A DNA stretch of 64,000 nucleotides from Mycobacterium arosiense ATCC BAA-1401 = DSM 45069. Its GTDB lineage: Bacteria > Actinomycetota > Actinomycetes > Mycobacteriales > Mycobacteriaceae. Positions 9,058 through 17,445 of the stretch are shown here, in pieces (position 1 is the first letter of the stretch; every line of letters starts with the position of its first letter). The notes under the pieces are model-generated. The model was not told the DNA's origin and searched no databases. It saw only the letters and a program-made list of their open reading frames with translations. The stretch spans positions 92,481-156,480 of the forward strand of contig NZ_MVHG01000005.1 in the NCBI RefSeq assembly GCF_002086125.1, read 5' to 3'. A program made the position numbers and the translations under genes.

Positions 9058-10404
9058 TCAGCTCATGTCGATGGAGGACGACAAGCTGAGCGCACGGCTC
9101 AGCACCATCAACATCAGATCCGCGCTGTCGTCGTCGGTGCCGGCAGGCCGCCGGGCCATGGTCATTTCGGTCAGCCGGCCAAGCACGGCAAGAAATATCG
9201 CCGCTCCCACGCGAAGGTCTATACCCTCGGGCAACCCCGCACGGGCCAGCAGCGCAGTCGCGGCCTCTTGGAACGGCCCGAGACCCGCACTTACCGCGTC
9301 GGTCAACTGCCTGTTCAGGCCGCCGTCGTACCAGGTTTGGATGACGCTGACGTACGCACGGTGAAAGCCTGCGTATCGGGCGAGCCAGGCGTGCAATGAA
9401 TCTCGAGTAAATCCGTGGTCCGCGAGATCGAGCAGATCAGCGGCGAGACCGGCACCCGCCACGACTGCCCGTTCCGTGAGCTCCGACAAAATTGCGACCT
9501 TGGTCCGAAAATGTCGGTACAAGGTGGCCCGACTAACATCGGCGGCCGAAGCGATGTCATCCATCGCGACCGCGTAATACCCGCGCTCCGCGAACAGCGC
9601 CGAGGCCGCTGCCACAATGTCCGAACGGGTGGGCGACAGCGGCCCCGCTTGGGCGATGACTGCGCGGGCGGACCGCGCCGCCGTCGTCGTCTCGGGCGTC
9701 GTGATCGGCGTCGAATCAGCCTGCGACGCCACGGCATCGAGCACCGCGCGGGGCGTGTCGGGAAACAACAGCAATTGCAATGCCACCGCCAAGGACGCCG
9801 TCACGGTGCGCGCGTCCGGTAACTCCCACATGCCGCGATAGCGGTACAGATTGACCATGTGGGCGATCCGAATTGCCGCGGCGGCGGCATCCTCGGCCGT
9901 GATGGCTTCCAAGGGCGCCGCGCGCGTGCGGTCGGCCACTACCGACACGTACTGATCTGAAACCGGATCAGGATCCCCCGACATGCCGTTTGCGGGTCGT
10001 GAGCCGGGCAATCCCAGCAGTACCACCGCGTGCTCGTCGTAGAGATCGCTCCATTGGTCGAGCCAACCGAACAGGTTCCGCATTCCCTCCACGTCGGGTC
10101 CCAGCGGCCCGAGGCGGGCCGCATGGTCGAGCATCGCCGGAACGCATTGCGCGGCGAGCTCCCGGTAGATGTCGTCCCTGTCTTCGAAGTACTGGTAGAT
10201 CGTGGCCCGCGAGCCACCCGCCGCCTTAGCGATTGCGTCGATGGACGTGCCATGAAACCCGCGGTCCAAAAAAAGGCGGGCGGCGGCTCCCAGGATGGCC
10301 TGTCGGGTGTGCAGGCCACGGCGTCCCAACCCGACGTTCGTGGGCGCGTAACCCGCGCGACGGACCTTATCCGGCTCGACCATGACGCTCACATGATGAC
10401 CCAT
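9058..10404 (-). CDS. TetR-family regulator with two TetR units in one chain
   Basis: 448 aa, about twice a normal TetR. Two complete N-terminal HTH units are visible: around residues 30-85 (AAARLFLDRGFHGTSIDAIA, SRATIYQYFEDRDDIY) and around 255-310 (AASALFAERGYYAVAMDDIA, SRATLYRHFRTKVAIL). Each is followed by about 150 residues of helical ligand-binding-type sequence. The start is uncertain: I use ATG 10404; ATG 10383 is also in frame, and the longer frame runs into the upstream small gene. That gene ends 19 nt earlier, so both are probably one operon, divergent from the amidohydrolase at 10826. A fused dimer could bind a two-part operator. Confidence 0.85.
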   Translation of the reverse strand: MGHHVSVMVEPDKVRRAGYAPTNVGLGRRGLHTRQAILGAAARLFLDRGFHGTSIDAIAKAAGGSRATIYQYFEDRDDIYRELAAQCVPAMLDHAARLGPLGPDVEGMRNLFGWLDQWSDLYDEHAVVLLGLPGSRPANGMSGDPDPVSDQYVSVVADRTRAAPLEAITAEDAAAAAIRIAHMVNLYRYRGMWELPDARTVTASLAVALQLLLFPDTPRAVLDAVASQADSTPITTPETTTAARSARAVIAQAGPLSPTRSDIVAAASALFAERGYYAVAMDDIASAADVSRATLYRHFRTKVAILSELTERAVVAGAGLAADLLDLADHGFTRDSLHAWLARYAGFHRAYVSVIQTWYDGGLNRQLTDAVSAGLGPFQEAATALLARAGLPEGIDLRVGAAIFLAVLGRLTEMTMARRPAGTDDDSADLMLMVLSRALSLSSSIDMS

Positions 10405-10423
10405 CGCAACATCGAATGCGCCG

Positions 10424-10732
10424 TTAGCCTCCGGATTCCGAGACCGGCAGGTTGCGCTTGGCCTTGCCGTGATATCCGAAGAACCGTTCGAAGTTGGCGT
10501 CGTTGATCGGGTGGGCGGAATTGCGTTGAGCCGCGGCGCGGAGCGCATCGAGCCGGCGCCGGGCGTTGTCCAGGTCGCCAGCCAGTCCGTGCTCAGTCAG
10601 TTCGGCAACCCGGCGTTCGGCGGCGGCGATCTCGATACGCAGGCGCTCACCCGCCTCGCCGAACGTCAGTAGATCGTGGTCGTCCTCGTCGAGCTTCCCG
10701 CGCGCCGAATGTGACGGTGCGGGTTCTGCCAT
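10424..10732 (-). CDS. Small conserved hypothetical protein
   Basis: 102 aa, not recognised. It is charged and helix-prone in the middle (heptad-like ERLRIEIAAAERRVAELTEHG) and ends in FGYHGKAKRNLPVSESGG. I use ATG 10732, which has GGGAGA about 4-10 nt upstream; an upstream in-frame ATG at 10771 lacks this. It lies between the double TetR and the divergent promoter region, so it is likely co-expressed with the regulator. Its function is unknown. Confidence 0.65.
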   Translation of the reverse strand: MAEPAPSHSARGKLDEDDHDLLTFGEAGERLRIEIAAAERRVAELTEHGLAGDLDNARRRLDALRAAAQRNSAHPINDANFERFFGYHGKAKRNLPVSESGG

Positions 10733-10774
10733 CGATGTCTCCCTTCGCTTTACGAATGTGGCCGCGGTCATATA

Positions 10775-10816
10775 TTGTGAGACAAAGCGTCAGAAATCAA
10801 GACAGGTCGTCAGAAA
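10775..10816. promoter_or_regulatory. Repeat-rich divergent operator region
   Basis: Between the small gene/TetR operon and the amidohydrolase. It contains TTGT-GAG-ACAA (10775-10785) and two copies of a 16-nt direct repeat ending CGTCAGAAA (10781-10796 and 10801-10816; 13 of 16 bases identical) whose starts are exactly 20 bp apart, about two helical turns. This spacing suits a protein with two DNA-binding units on one face, such as the neighbouring double TetR. The binding itself is inferred. Confidence 0.5.
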
Positions 10817-10825
10817 GGGCAACCC

Positions 10826-12016
10826 GTGCCGCTACGTGATGAGCACCAAATCGTTTCCGTAGACGATCATCTGGTCGAGCATCCGCGGGTGTGGCAGGAC
10901 CGATTGCCCGAGAAGTTCCGTGATGCCGGTCCGCGGATAGTCGAACAGGACGGCATGCATCTGTGGAGCTATGAAGGGCAGATCTTTCCGACCATCGGTT
11001 TGAATGCCGTCGCGGGCAAGCCGCCCGAGCAGTGGGGCCTTGATCCAGTCCGTTACGAGGACATGATTCCCGGCTGTTACGACCCGGAGGCCCGCATCGC
11101 CGACATGGATCTCGACGGCGTGCAGGCGGCTCTGTGCTTCCCGTCGTTTCCCGGTTTCGCCGGCGGCACCTTCCAACGAGGCCAGGACAAAGAATTGGCG
11201 CTGCTGTGCGTCAAGGCGTGGAACGATTTTTATATCGACGAATGGTGCGCGACGGCACCGGACAGGTACGTGCCGCTGGCCATCCTCCCCACGTGGGACA
11301 TCGATGCCTGCGTTGCCGAAGCGGAACGTGTCGCGGCCAAGGGCGCCCGTACGGTCTCCTTCCCGGACAGCCCGGTGCCACTAGGACTGCCGTCCTTTCA
11401 CTCGAACCATTGGGATCGGTTGTGGCAGGTGTGCAGCGAGACGCGTATGCCCGTGTCGCTGCACTTCGGTTCGGGATCATTCGTACCCGGCTTCTCGTTC
11501 TCGGCGATCAAGCCGATCCCCGGACAACTCGTGGTCCCTGACGCTCCGTTCGCGGTCGCGACGGCGCTGTTCTCCACGAACCTGATGTGGACGACGGTCG
11601 ACCTATTGTTCTCCGGCAAGCTGCAGAAGTTTCCCGACCTGCAGTTCTCGTTGGCTGAAGGCGGGATCGGCTGGGTGCCCTACATCCTCGAACGCTGCGA
11701 CTACGTGTGGGAGCGCCACCGCTACTACCAGGCGATCGACTTCGACACCCGGCCGTCGGACTTGTTCCGAAAACACTTTTGGGGCTGCTTCATTGACGAT
11801 GAGCACGGGCTGACCAACCGCTACCAGATCGGTATCGACCGCATCACATTAGAGATCGACTTCCCCCATTCGGATTCGAACTGGCCGAATTCGCGCAAGC
11901 GCGCGGCCGAGGTTCTCGCCGAGGTGCCCGACGACGAATGCGCGCTGATCGTCGAGGAAAACGCGCGACGCATGCTGAACTTTCCTCGCGTGTCGGCGGG
12001 CGAAGCGGCACTGTGA
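10826..12016 (+). CDS. Metal-dependent amidohydrolase (Amidohydro_2 family)
   Basis: 396 aa TIM-barrel hydrolase of the aminocarboxymuconate-decarboxylase/amidohydrolase-2 group. It begins QIVSVDDHLVEHP (metal-site start), then IADMDLDGVQAALCFPSF, VPLAILPTWD and MPVSLHFGSGS, and toward the end LEIDFPHSDSNWP, which carries the late Asp/His cluster. Such enzymes hydrolyse or decarboxylate ring-cleavage or acyl intermediates. GTG start at 10826 preceded by AAAGG. A truncated copy of the same type lies at 6607. The substrate is unknown. Confidence 0.88.
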   Translation: MPLRDEHQIVSVDDHLVEHPRVWQDRLPEKFRDAGPRIVEQDGMHLWSYEGQIFPTIGLNAVAGKPPEQWGLDPVRYEDMIPGCYDPEARIADMDLDGVQAALCFPSFPGFAGGTFQRGQDKELALLCVKAWNDFYIDEWCATAPDRYVPLAILPTWDIDACVAEAERVAAKGARTVSFPDSPVPLGLPSFHSNHWDRLWQVCSETRMPVSLHFGSGSFVPGFSFSAIKPIPGQLVVPDAPFAVATALFSTNLMWTTVDLLFSGKLQKFPDLQFSLAEGGIGWVPYILERCDYVWERHRYYQAIDFDTRPSDLFRKHFWGCFIDDEHGLTNRYQIGIDRITLEIDFPHSDSNWPNSRKRAAEVLAEVPDDECALIVEENARRMLNFPRVSAGEAAL

Positions 12017-12110
12017 GTTCAGGTTTGCGCGCCCGCCCGCGGGATCCGCTCGCTCTCGGTCGGCGACGACCCTTCCCGCCCACCGCGAAGCCGCCGAACC
12101 CCTTTCGTGA

Positions 12111-12359
12111 TGCCGCGTCCCCGAACGGGTTTTCAAGACACTGGAAGGCGCCGGGCTGCTGAGCCTGTCGGTCGAATGGGCGGTGGCGGCGGTTTGCGAT
12201 GGCGGCCGCCCTAGAGTCGATGTTTCCCAAACGATCAGTGAGACTGAGCATCTCGTCAACACGGGGCTTCACGGCGTTCTCGACGCGCCTATCGCGGCAG
12301 GTAGCGCGGAGCGACAGCGCGTCCGCCGCGAGACCACTGAACAAGAGAAGAAACGATGA
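12111..12359 (+). pseudogene. C-terminal coding remnant upstream of the MaoC gene
   Basis: An 82-codon open stretch runs from just after a TGA to a TGA at 12357-12359 that overlaps the next ATG as ATGA, the arrangement used by true gene pairs throughout this window. There is no convincing start or ribosome site; the product (for example FKTLEGAGLLSLSVEWAVAA) looks like a protein C-terminus but I cannot place its family. I read it as the tail of a gene whose 5' part was lost. The 12017-12110 stretch upstream holds nothing recognisable. Confidence 0.35.
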
Positions 12360-12868
12360 ACGATCCCATTCCCGCTTCGCCGGCCGGCCAGGCACCCCAC
12401 CTGCACCGCGGACGCACCTGGGATGAGCTTCCAGTGGGTATGGCCTTTCGCACCGGCGGCCGCACGATCACCGAAAGCGACTTCGTCCAATTCGTCACCT
12501 GGGCCGGGTTCACCGAACCACTGTTCATGGACGCGTCAGATGTCTTGGCGCGCAACGGCGGTCGACTCGTGCCGGCTGCCCTGACCTATGCCGTTGCCGA
12601 GGGATTGGTGATACAGACCCTGGCGTTCGCTGGAACCGGGATCGCTTTCCTGAGTATGACCTTGACGGCGCGGCGGCCCGTGTACGTCGGCGACACGCTG
12701 CACGCTGTAGTCACCATCACCGAATCCCGCGCGACGAAGACGCCGGACCGCGGCATGGTGGCAAGTACCGTCAGTGTCCGCAACCAGCACGACGAGGAAG
12801 TCCTCGAATACACGCCCACCCGGTTGGTTCGGGGCAGAGCGCCCGAAGTCGCGGACGGCAAGTTCTGA
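12356..12868 (+). CDS. MaoC-like hotdog dehydratase
   Basis: 170 aa single hotdog domain. It has TWDELPVGMAFRTGGRTITESDFVQFVTWAGFT-type sequence in the N-terminal third, corresponding to the MaoC helix, and later FLSMTLTARRPVYVGDTL, the second conserved MaoC stretch. The usual catalytic Asp/His of R-hydratases (D-x4-H) is not obvious: the region reads EPLFMD. It probably hydrates an enoyl-CoA or binds acyl-CoA. ATG 12356, with AAGAGAAG upstream. Confidence 0.82.
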   Translation: MNDPIPASPAGQAPHLHRGRTWDELPVGMAFRTGGRTITESDFVQFVTWAGFTEPLFMDASDVLARNGGRLVPAALTYAVAEGLVIQTLAFAGTGIAFLSMTLTARRPVYVGDTLHAVVTITESRATKTPDRGMVASTVSVRNQHDEEVLEYTPTRLVRGRAPEVADGKF

Positions 12869-12903
12869 CGCCGGGGCCGGGCGCCGACCCGCCGGATTTC
12901 GGA

Positions 12904-13107
12904 TCAGTCGTCGACGACGGTGATGGCCCGCTCCGGGCAGGCCTCGGCTCCTCGGTACGCCTGATCGACGAGCTCGGGGGCCACCACCTCCCGGCTGGGC
13001 GGGATGCAATAGCCGGCATCGTCGAGGTGGTAGACGTCGGGTCCTGCGGCCGCACACAACGCGTGACCAACGCAATGTTCGGCGTCGAATTCGATGCGGA
13101 TGGTCAC
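12904..13107 (-). CDS. 3Fe-4S ferredoxin, P450 redox partner
   Basis: 67 aa ferredoxin. Cluster ligands fit the P450-type 3Fe-4S pattern: C11-x5-C17 (CVGHALC) and C57 in ACPERAI, with His replacing the fourth ligand position. Its ATG overlaps the P450 stop (ATGA at 13104-13107), so it is translated with the P450 and should deliver electrons to it. Confidence 0.93.
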   Translation of the reverse strand: MTIRIEFDAEHCVGHALCAAAGPDVYHLDDAGYCIPPSREVVAPELVDQAYRGAEACPERAITVVDD

Positions 13108-14330
13108 TGCTCGCCAACCACCTCAACCCGAGGGCCGGGAGTGAACGCGATCGGCAACTCGCGCACGGCCCAGACCTCACCGGCATCTTCGAAACGCTTA
13201 GGTGTGCCGTCGAGGCGGTAATCCGGCAGGCGTTCGACGACTTCGCCGAGCATCTCCTGGAACATGACACGCGCCAGGTGAGACCCGAGGCAGCGATGTA
13301 TCCCGACACCGAAAGCCATGTGCTTCTGGCTATTTTCGCGATCCAGTCGGATCGCGTCGGGGTCTTCGAAGACGGCCGGGTCACGGTTGGCGGCGCCCCA
13401 CATGAGGATTGCACGGTCCCCCGCCCGCAGTTGGCTGCCGTGGAACTCGGCGTCGCGCGACACCGTGCGCGCCAAACCCAAGGTGGGAGTGCAGTGCCGC
13501 AAGAACTCGTCCGTCGCGGTCTTGATCAGGTCTGGGTGGTCGATCAGTTGCTGTCTCAGTTCCGGACGTTCGGCGAGTTCGAACAGCACGTTGCCCGTCA
13601 GCCCGCTGGTGGTGTCCATACCGCCCAACATCATCAGCACTGTGTACATCAGAATCTGTGTGTCATCGAGCGGCACGCCATCGACCTGTCCGCCCAGGAT
13701 CCGGCCGAAGATGTCGTCGCCGAGGTCGCCGCTCTCCCGACGCTCGGTCATGTTCTTGTAGATTTCACCGAACATCTCCATCACCGCAGCGCCGGCCTTC
13801 TCCTCGTCGTGTGTGCGGTCGTGCACCATCGAATGCACCCAGTGCACCCACTGCAAATACTTGGATTCGTCGAAGCCCAGCATCACCAGAATCAACTTGG
13901 CCGGCATGGGCGTCGTCAGTTCGCCGACGATGTCGCAGTGTCCGCGCTCGATGAACACGTTGACCATCTGCCGGGCCATCCGGCGAGCGCGCGGGCGCAA
14001 CGCCTCGACCTGGGCCGGCGAGAACGCCTTGATCGTGACCTGACGCAGCTTTTGCGTCTGCGGCGGATCCGACTCGATCGGGAGGATCGGAAAGGGCGCC
14101 CCGCTCGCCGGCACGCCCACCGACGGATACGAGTTGAAGAGATCATCGTCACGCGCGGCGTCAAACACCGACCCGTAGTCCAGCAATGCCCAGAATCCAC
14201 CGTGTTGCCCCGAATGCGCCACGGGACAGCGCGATCGCATCGCGGCGAGCATCTCGTGCGCCGATTCCCGAAATTCCGGCGAGTGGTGGTCGAAATTCTC
14301 GGCAACCGAAGTCTCCGTTGGCGTCGACAC
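13104..14330 (-). CDS. Cytochrome P450
   Basis: 408 aa bacterial P450. I-helix GGMDTTSG, K-helix ExxR in EFLRHC, and heme-binding FGVGIHRCLG near residue 344 are all present. GTG 14330 is chosen because GGGGAGGA (complement of 14338-14345) lies 7 nt upstream; longer frames run into the regulatory region. Soluble monooxygenase using the co-translated ferredoxin. Divergent from the TetR at 14501 and probably controlled by it. The family resembles actinobacterial steroid/fatty-acid hydroxylases, but the substrate is not deducible. Confidence 0.95.
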   Translation of the reverse strand: MSTPTETSVAENFDHHSPEFRESAHEMLAAMRSRCPVAHSGQHGGFWALLDYGSVFDAARDDDLFNSYPSVGVPASGAPFPILPIESDPPQTQKLRQVTIKAFSPAQVEALRPRARRMARQMVNVFIERGHCDIVGELTTPMPAKLILVMLGFDESKYLQWVHWVHSMVHDRTHDEEKAGAAVMEMFGEIYKNMTERRESGDLGDDIFGRILGGQVDGVPLDDTQILMYTVLMMLGGMDTTSGLTGNVLFELAERPELRQQLIDHPDLIKTATDEFLRHCTPTLGLARTVSRDAEFHGSQLRAGDRAILMWGAANRDPAVFEDPDAIRLDRENSQKHMAFGVGIHRCLGSHLARVMFQEMLGEVVERLPDYRLDGTPKRFEDAGEVWAVRELPIAFTPGPRVEVVGEQ

Positions 14331-14443
14331 TAGTGAATCCTCCCCGGTGAGTACTGCGGCCTCGCTGTGGTTGGCGCAACAAGCGAACCCGGCCCGCAGT
14401 TCGGCAGCAACTACAGTTATTGACTTTGTGTAGTTCAAACCGC

Positions 14444-14460
14444 ACATTACTAAGTGATGT
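14444..14460. promoter_or_regulatory. Near-perfect palindrome between P450 and TetR
   Basis: ACATTACT-A-AGTGATGT, arms matching in 7 of 8 positions, in the 170-nt divergent region between the P450 and a TetR gene, 40 nt before the TetR start. Size and location fit a TetR operator controlling both genes. Confidence 0.55.
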
Positions 14461-14500
14461 AGCCTACGGTCAACAAAACAGCGAAAGCGTTGGAAGCGAG

Positions 14501-15172
14501 ATGAACACGCTCGAGTCGGCGGACGGGACACGCCGCAGGCATCGGGCCCCGGCGTGGGGAGCTGACCTCCCGCTCACGGAAGACGAAGCGCGAGACCGGC
14601 TCATCGAAGCCGCCGAAGCGTGTTTCGCCGAGCGTGGACCGAGTCGAACCAAGCTGACGCATGTGGCCGCGAAGGCGGGCGTCCACCGCACCACCGTCTA
14701 TTCCTACTTCCCGAACATGGACGCCATCCTCGCGGCATGCTTCGTCAAGGCGACTAACTTGGTCGTCGAGGCCGCTGATCCTTACTTCGCCGAGGACCGT
14801 CCGTTCATCGACCGGCTGATCAACGCAGTGCTGGCCGGGCTTCGCGCGGCACGTAGCAACCCGACCATGCTGTCGATGACAGCGCCCCATGATTTGGCCC
14901 GAACACATCGTGCGGCGGAGAGATCCGGGGCATGGCGCACTGGAATCGTCGACGGTTTGGCCGCCCGCTTCGCCAGCGCCGCACCCGGTGAGGTGCGCGC
15001 CGACATCTCGCCGTATCAAATGGCTCGCTGGGTAGTTCGGATCGCGTTCAGCCTCATCGAGGATCCGGGTGGCGACGACGTCGGCGGCGACGAGGGCCTG
15101 CTGCGCGCGTTCCTTCCGGGCGCGATCGCACCACAGGCTCGCCGCCCGAATCGCACTACCCGATTGCGCTAG
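14501..15172 (+). CDS. TetR-family transcriptional regulator
   Basis: 223 aa. N-terminal HTH: AAEACFAERGPSRTKLTHVA then AGVHRTTVYSYFPNMDAIL; the rest is helical ligand-binding domain. It is a close paralogue of the TetR at 62883 (AGVHRSTVYYYFPSKDALL), sharing also the ARWVVRIAFSLI-type C-terminal helix. ATG 14501 has GGAAGCGAG upstream; the longer frame overlaps the operator region. Likely repressor of the divergent P450-ferredoxin operon. Confidence 0.9.
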   Translation: MNTLESADGTRRRHRAPAWGADLPLTEDEARDRLIEAAEACFAERGPSRTKLTHVAAKAGVHRTTVYSYFPNMDAILAACFVKATNLVVEAADPYFAEDRPFIDRLINAVLAGLRAARSNPTMLSMTAPHDLARTHRAAERSGAWRTGIVDGLAARFASAAPGEVRADISPYQMARWVVRIAFSLIEDPGGDDVGGDEGLLRAFLPGAIAPQARRPNRTTRLR

Positions 15173-15261
15173 CTGGTCGTTGCCGATGCTTGGCCCCCCT
15201 GGGCCGATCGACCAGTTCGACGTGCCGGCCGGCGAGTCGTGCGCCGAAGCTGCCATGACGG

Positions 15262-15864
15262 TCAGAGCGGCCTGGGCAGTGCGGCCGTGAGCGGCATACA
15301 GTCCTCGACCTGACGCCAGCGGTACTGGGCGACCTCCGCAGAACAGTCGAGCAGATCGGTCAGCGCCGAACCGAGGAGCACCGGGCCGAAGGTGAGGACC
15401 AGTAGCATCGCTGCGACGGTTCGCAGCGCCTGCGGATCGTCAGGCAGCCCCTCCGGTTGCTGTTCGCGAAGGTGATCGACGGTTTGATCCACGGCTTCGG
15501 TGAACCACCGCCTTGCGTTCGGTGTCGCTTCGATGAGGATGCGCCGGATGTACGCGGCGAGTTTGGGGTTGCCCGTCATCAGGTCGTCAAAGCCCGCGAG
15601 CTCGGGTCTGGCCCCATCCTGCCGAACGCGTCCGCCGCCGGCGGCCTCCACCAGGCGCGCTAACACCCATGCGCGCACGTCGTCGGCCAGGTCGGCCTTG
15701 GTCTTGTAGTGATGCTGGACCACACCGACCGAGACGCCGGCGTGCGCGGCGACCTGGCGGATGGTCGTAGCGTCTAGTCCCCGCTCACCGACCAGATCCA
15801 ACAAGGCGGCACGCACCCGTGCCTTAGCGGTCAGGTCACTTTCGTCGATATTGGGGTTCGCCAT
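15262..15864 (-). CDS. TetR-family transcriptional regulator
   Basis: 200 aa. HTH with TTIRQVAAHAGVSVGVVQHHYKTKADLADDV; closely similar to the TetR at 24198 (SPGLVQHHYKTKERLLSEV) in HTH and in the following AWVLxRL helix. Last gene of a leftward five-gene operon (unknown protein, SDR, VOC protein, oxidoreductase, TetR), 17 nt after the oxidoreductase stop, so it may provide feedback control. Confidence 0.9.
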   Translation of the reverse strand: MANPNIDESDLTAKARVRAALLDLVGERGLDATTIRQVAAHAGVSVGVVQHHYKTKADLADDVRAWVLARLVEAAGGGRVRQDGARPELAGFDDLMTGNPKLAAYIRRILIEATPNARRWFTEAVDQTVDHLREQQPEGLPDDPQALRTVAAMLLVLTFGPVLLGSALTDLLDCSAEVAQYRWRQVEDCMPLTAALPRPL

Positions 15865-15881
15865 GGTCCTCGCCGGGGTTA

Positions 15882-16880
15882 TCAGCCGGTGCTGGTACGC
15901 ACGACTATCTTGCCGTTGTGGTTCATGGAGTCGAGCAACTTGACGGCGTCAAGCACTTGGCTGAATGGCAATTCGTGCCCGACCCGCGGGCGCAGCCGAC
16001 CCGCACTGATGCCATCGCGAATGAACTTCTTCGCCCGTTCATCGCGATCCGGTTGCTCTTCGAGCAGCATGGCGTAGCACCGGAACGTCAAATTCTTGGC
16101 CACCGCGGTGATGACGGGTAGCTCGGTCGGTTCCGGCGAGGTAGCGCCGTAGAGGATGACGGTGCCGTGGGGCGCCACGGCCTCCGCAAGCTGGCCGAAG
16201 GTCGCCCCGGCGATCGGGTCGAAGACAAAATCGGCGCCGTGACCGTCGGTGATTTCCATGACTCGGGCGACAAGGTCTTCGTCGTCGCTGACGATGACCT
16301 CGCATGCGCCCGCCTCGCGCACTGCGTCCGCTTTGGCCTTGCTCCGAGTCACGCCAATGGGTTTGGCGCCGAGAGCGAGACTGATCTGGCTGGCGGCGTT
16401 GGCAACGCTCGACGACGCTGCCGTACACAGCACCCAGTCTCCGGGTTTGACCGTTACCAGGTCGGCCAGCGCACCGTAGGCCGTCATGTAACTCGCCCAT
16501 ACCGCCGCCGCCTCGGCGGAGCCGAGGTTGTCCGGGGTCGGCACCAGCAGCCGGGCCGGGAGCGTCATGGCCTCGCCGTAAGCGCCGTATCGCTGCATCT
16601 CCATCACCGGAAGAGTCGACACCCTGTCGCCGACGGAATAGTCGGACACGCCGTCGCCGACAGCGATTACTCGACCCGACGCCTCATAGCCGAAACGGGA
16701 CGGGAATTCCGGCTTGATCGGATGCCAGCCTTCTCGGAAAAAGGTGTCGGCGCGATTCAATGCGAAGGCCTCCACCGCGACGGTGACCTCGCCTTCACCA
16801 GGATCGGGCACGTCGACTGCTTCGACCTTCAGCACGTCGGGACCGCCGTGCTCGCGGAAGGTCACTGCTTGTGCCTTCAC
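15882..16880 (-). CDS. Zinc-independent MDR / quinone oxidoreductase-like enzyme
   Basis: 332 aa medium-chain reductase. N-terminal GroES-like domain with ALNRADTFFREG and GYEASGRVIAVG; Rossmann domain from about residue 150. The GxGxxG loop is unusual, reading TAASSSVANAA. It lacks the zinc-ligand Cys/His set of alcohol dehydrogenases, so it is NADPH:quinone or enoyl reductase type. GTG start overlaps the VOC gene stop (GTGA 16877-16880). Confidence 0.87.
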   Translation of the reverse strand: MKAQAVTFREHGGPDVLKVEAVDVPDPGEGEVTVAVEAFALNRADTFFREGWHPIKPEFPSRFGYEASGRVIAVGDGVSDYSVGDRVSTLPVMEMQRYGAYGEAMTLPARLLVPTPDNLGSAEAAAVWASYMTAYGALADLVTVKPGDWVLCTAASSSVANAASQISLALGAKPIGVTRSKAKADAVREAGACEVIVSDDEDLVARVMEITDGHGADFVFDPIAGATFGQLAEAVAPHGTVILYGATSPEPTELPVITAVAKNLTFRCYAMLLEEQPDRDERAKKFIRDGISAGRLRPRVGHELPFSQVLDAVKLLDSMNHNGKIVVRTSTG

Positions 16881-17434
16881 GTTTCACCGCCCTCTTTGCC
16901 GTAGTTGAACAGAGGGAGCAGCGATCGTCGCGGCTCTTCGCCGTTCCATCCGTCGTGCGCTTCCGCCAGCGCATCGAGCAGCGCCGGGAAGGTCACATTC
17001 AGATCGGTCACCTCGATGAATCCGCCGTTGAGCGCGGTGGTGTCGTAGACGATCGTGCGTTCGCCGTACGGCGTTGTGGTCTCAAGCGCTCGTTCGAAGC
17101 CGGCTTTTTCATAACGGGCGGCGCCTTCTTCGTAGGTTTCGCGGCGCACGATGTGATGGAAGCCGGGGCCGTTGGTGTCCAACGCTTCGCTGAACACCGA
17201 CTGGTCGCCGTCGAGCGGCTGGATCAACTCGATCAGCAGGCCGCCGGACAGGCCGAAACCGACGTCGATCGCCATCGGCGTCTCTTTGCCGCGGTACAGG
17301 TGACCGCTCGGGAAACTCATCTTCGCGGTGTAAAACGGCCCGGCGCCCCAGAATTCGACGAACTGCGCGATCGCTTCGTCGATGTCGCGAACGACGTGAG
17401 CAATCTCGATGACCGATCCGACGGGCTGCAACAT
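16877..17434 (-). CDS. VOC-family (glyoxalase-like) protein
   Basis: 185 aa with two beta-alpha-beta-beta-beta units: IEIAHVVRDIDEAI opens the first, LLIELIQPL closes it, GFHHIVRRE opens the second and GGFIEVTDL closes it, giving the H/E metal-ligand pattern of methylmalonyl-CoA epimerase and glyoxalase relatives. The ATG at 17434 follows the SDR stop by 11 nt; the longer frame lies inside the SDR gene. Likely an isomerase, lyase or dioxygenase of a CoA-linked intermediate; the reaction is not known. Confidence 0.8.
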   Translation of the reverse strand: MLQPVGSVIEIAHVVRDIDEAIAQFVEFWGAGPFYTAKMSFPSGHLYRGKETPMAIDVGFGLSGGLLIELIQPLDGDQSVFSEALDTNGPGFHHIVRRETYEEGAARYEKAGFERALETTTPYGERTIVYDTTALNGGFIEVTDLNVTFPALLDALAEAHDGWNGEEPRRSLLPLFNYGKEGGET

Positions 17435-17445
17435 CTCCAGGCTCC

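Noticed and set aside
13278..14333. 351-codon plus-strand frame antisense to the P450
   Set aside because: Shadow of the P450 reading frame; His/Arg/Val-rich product without motifs.
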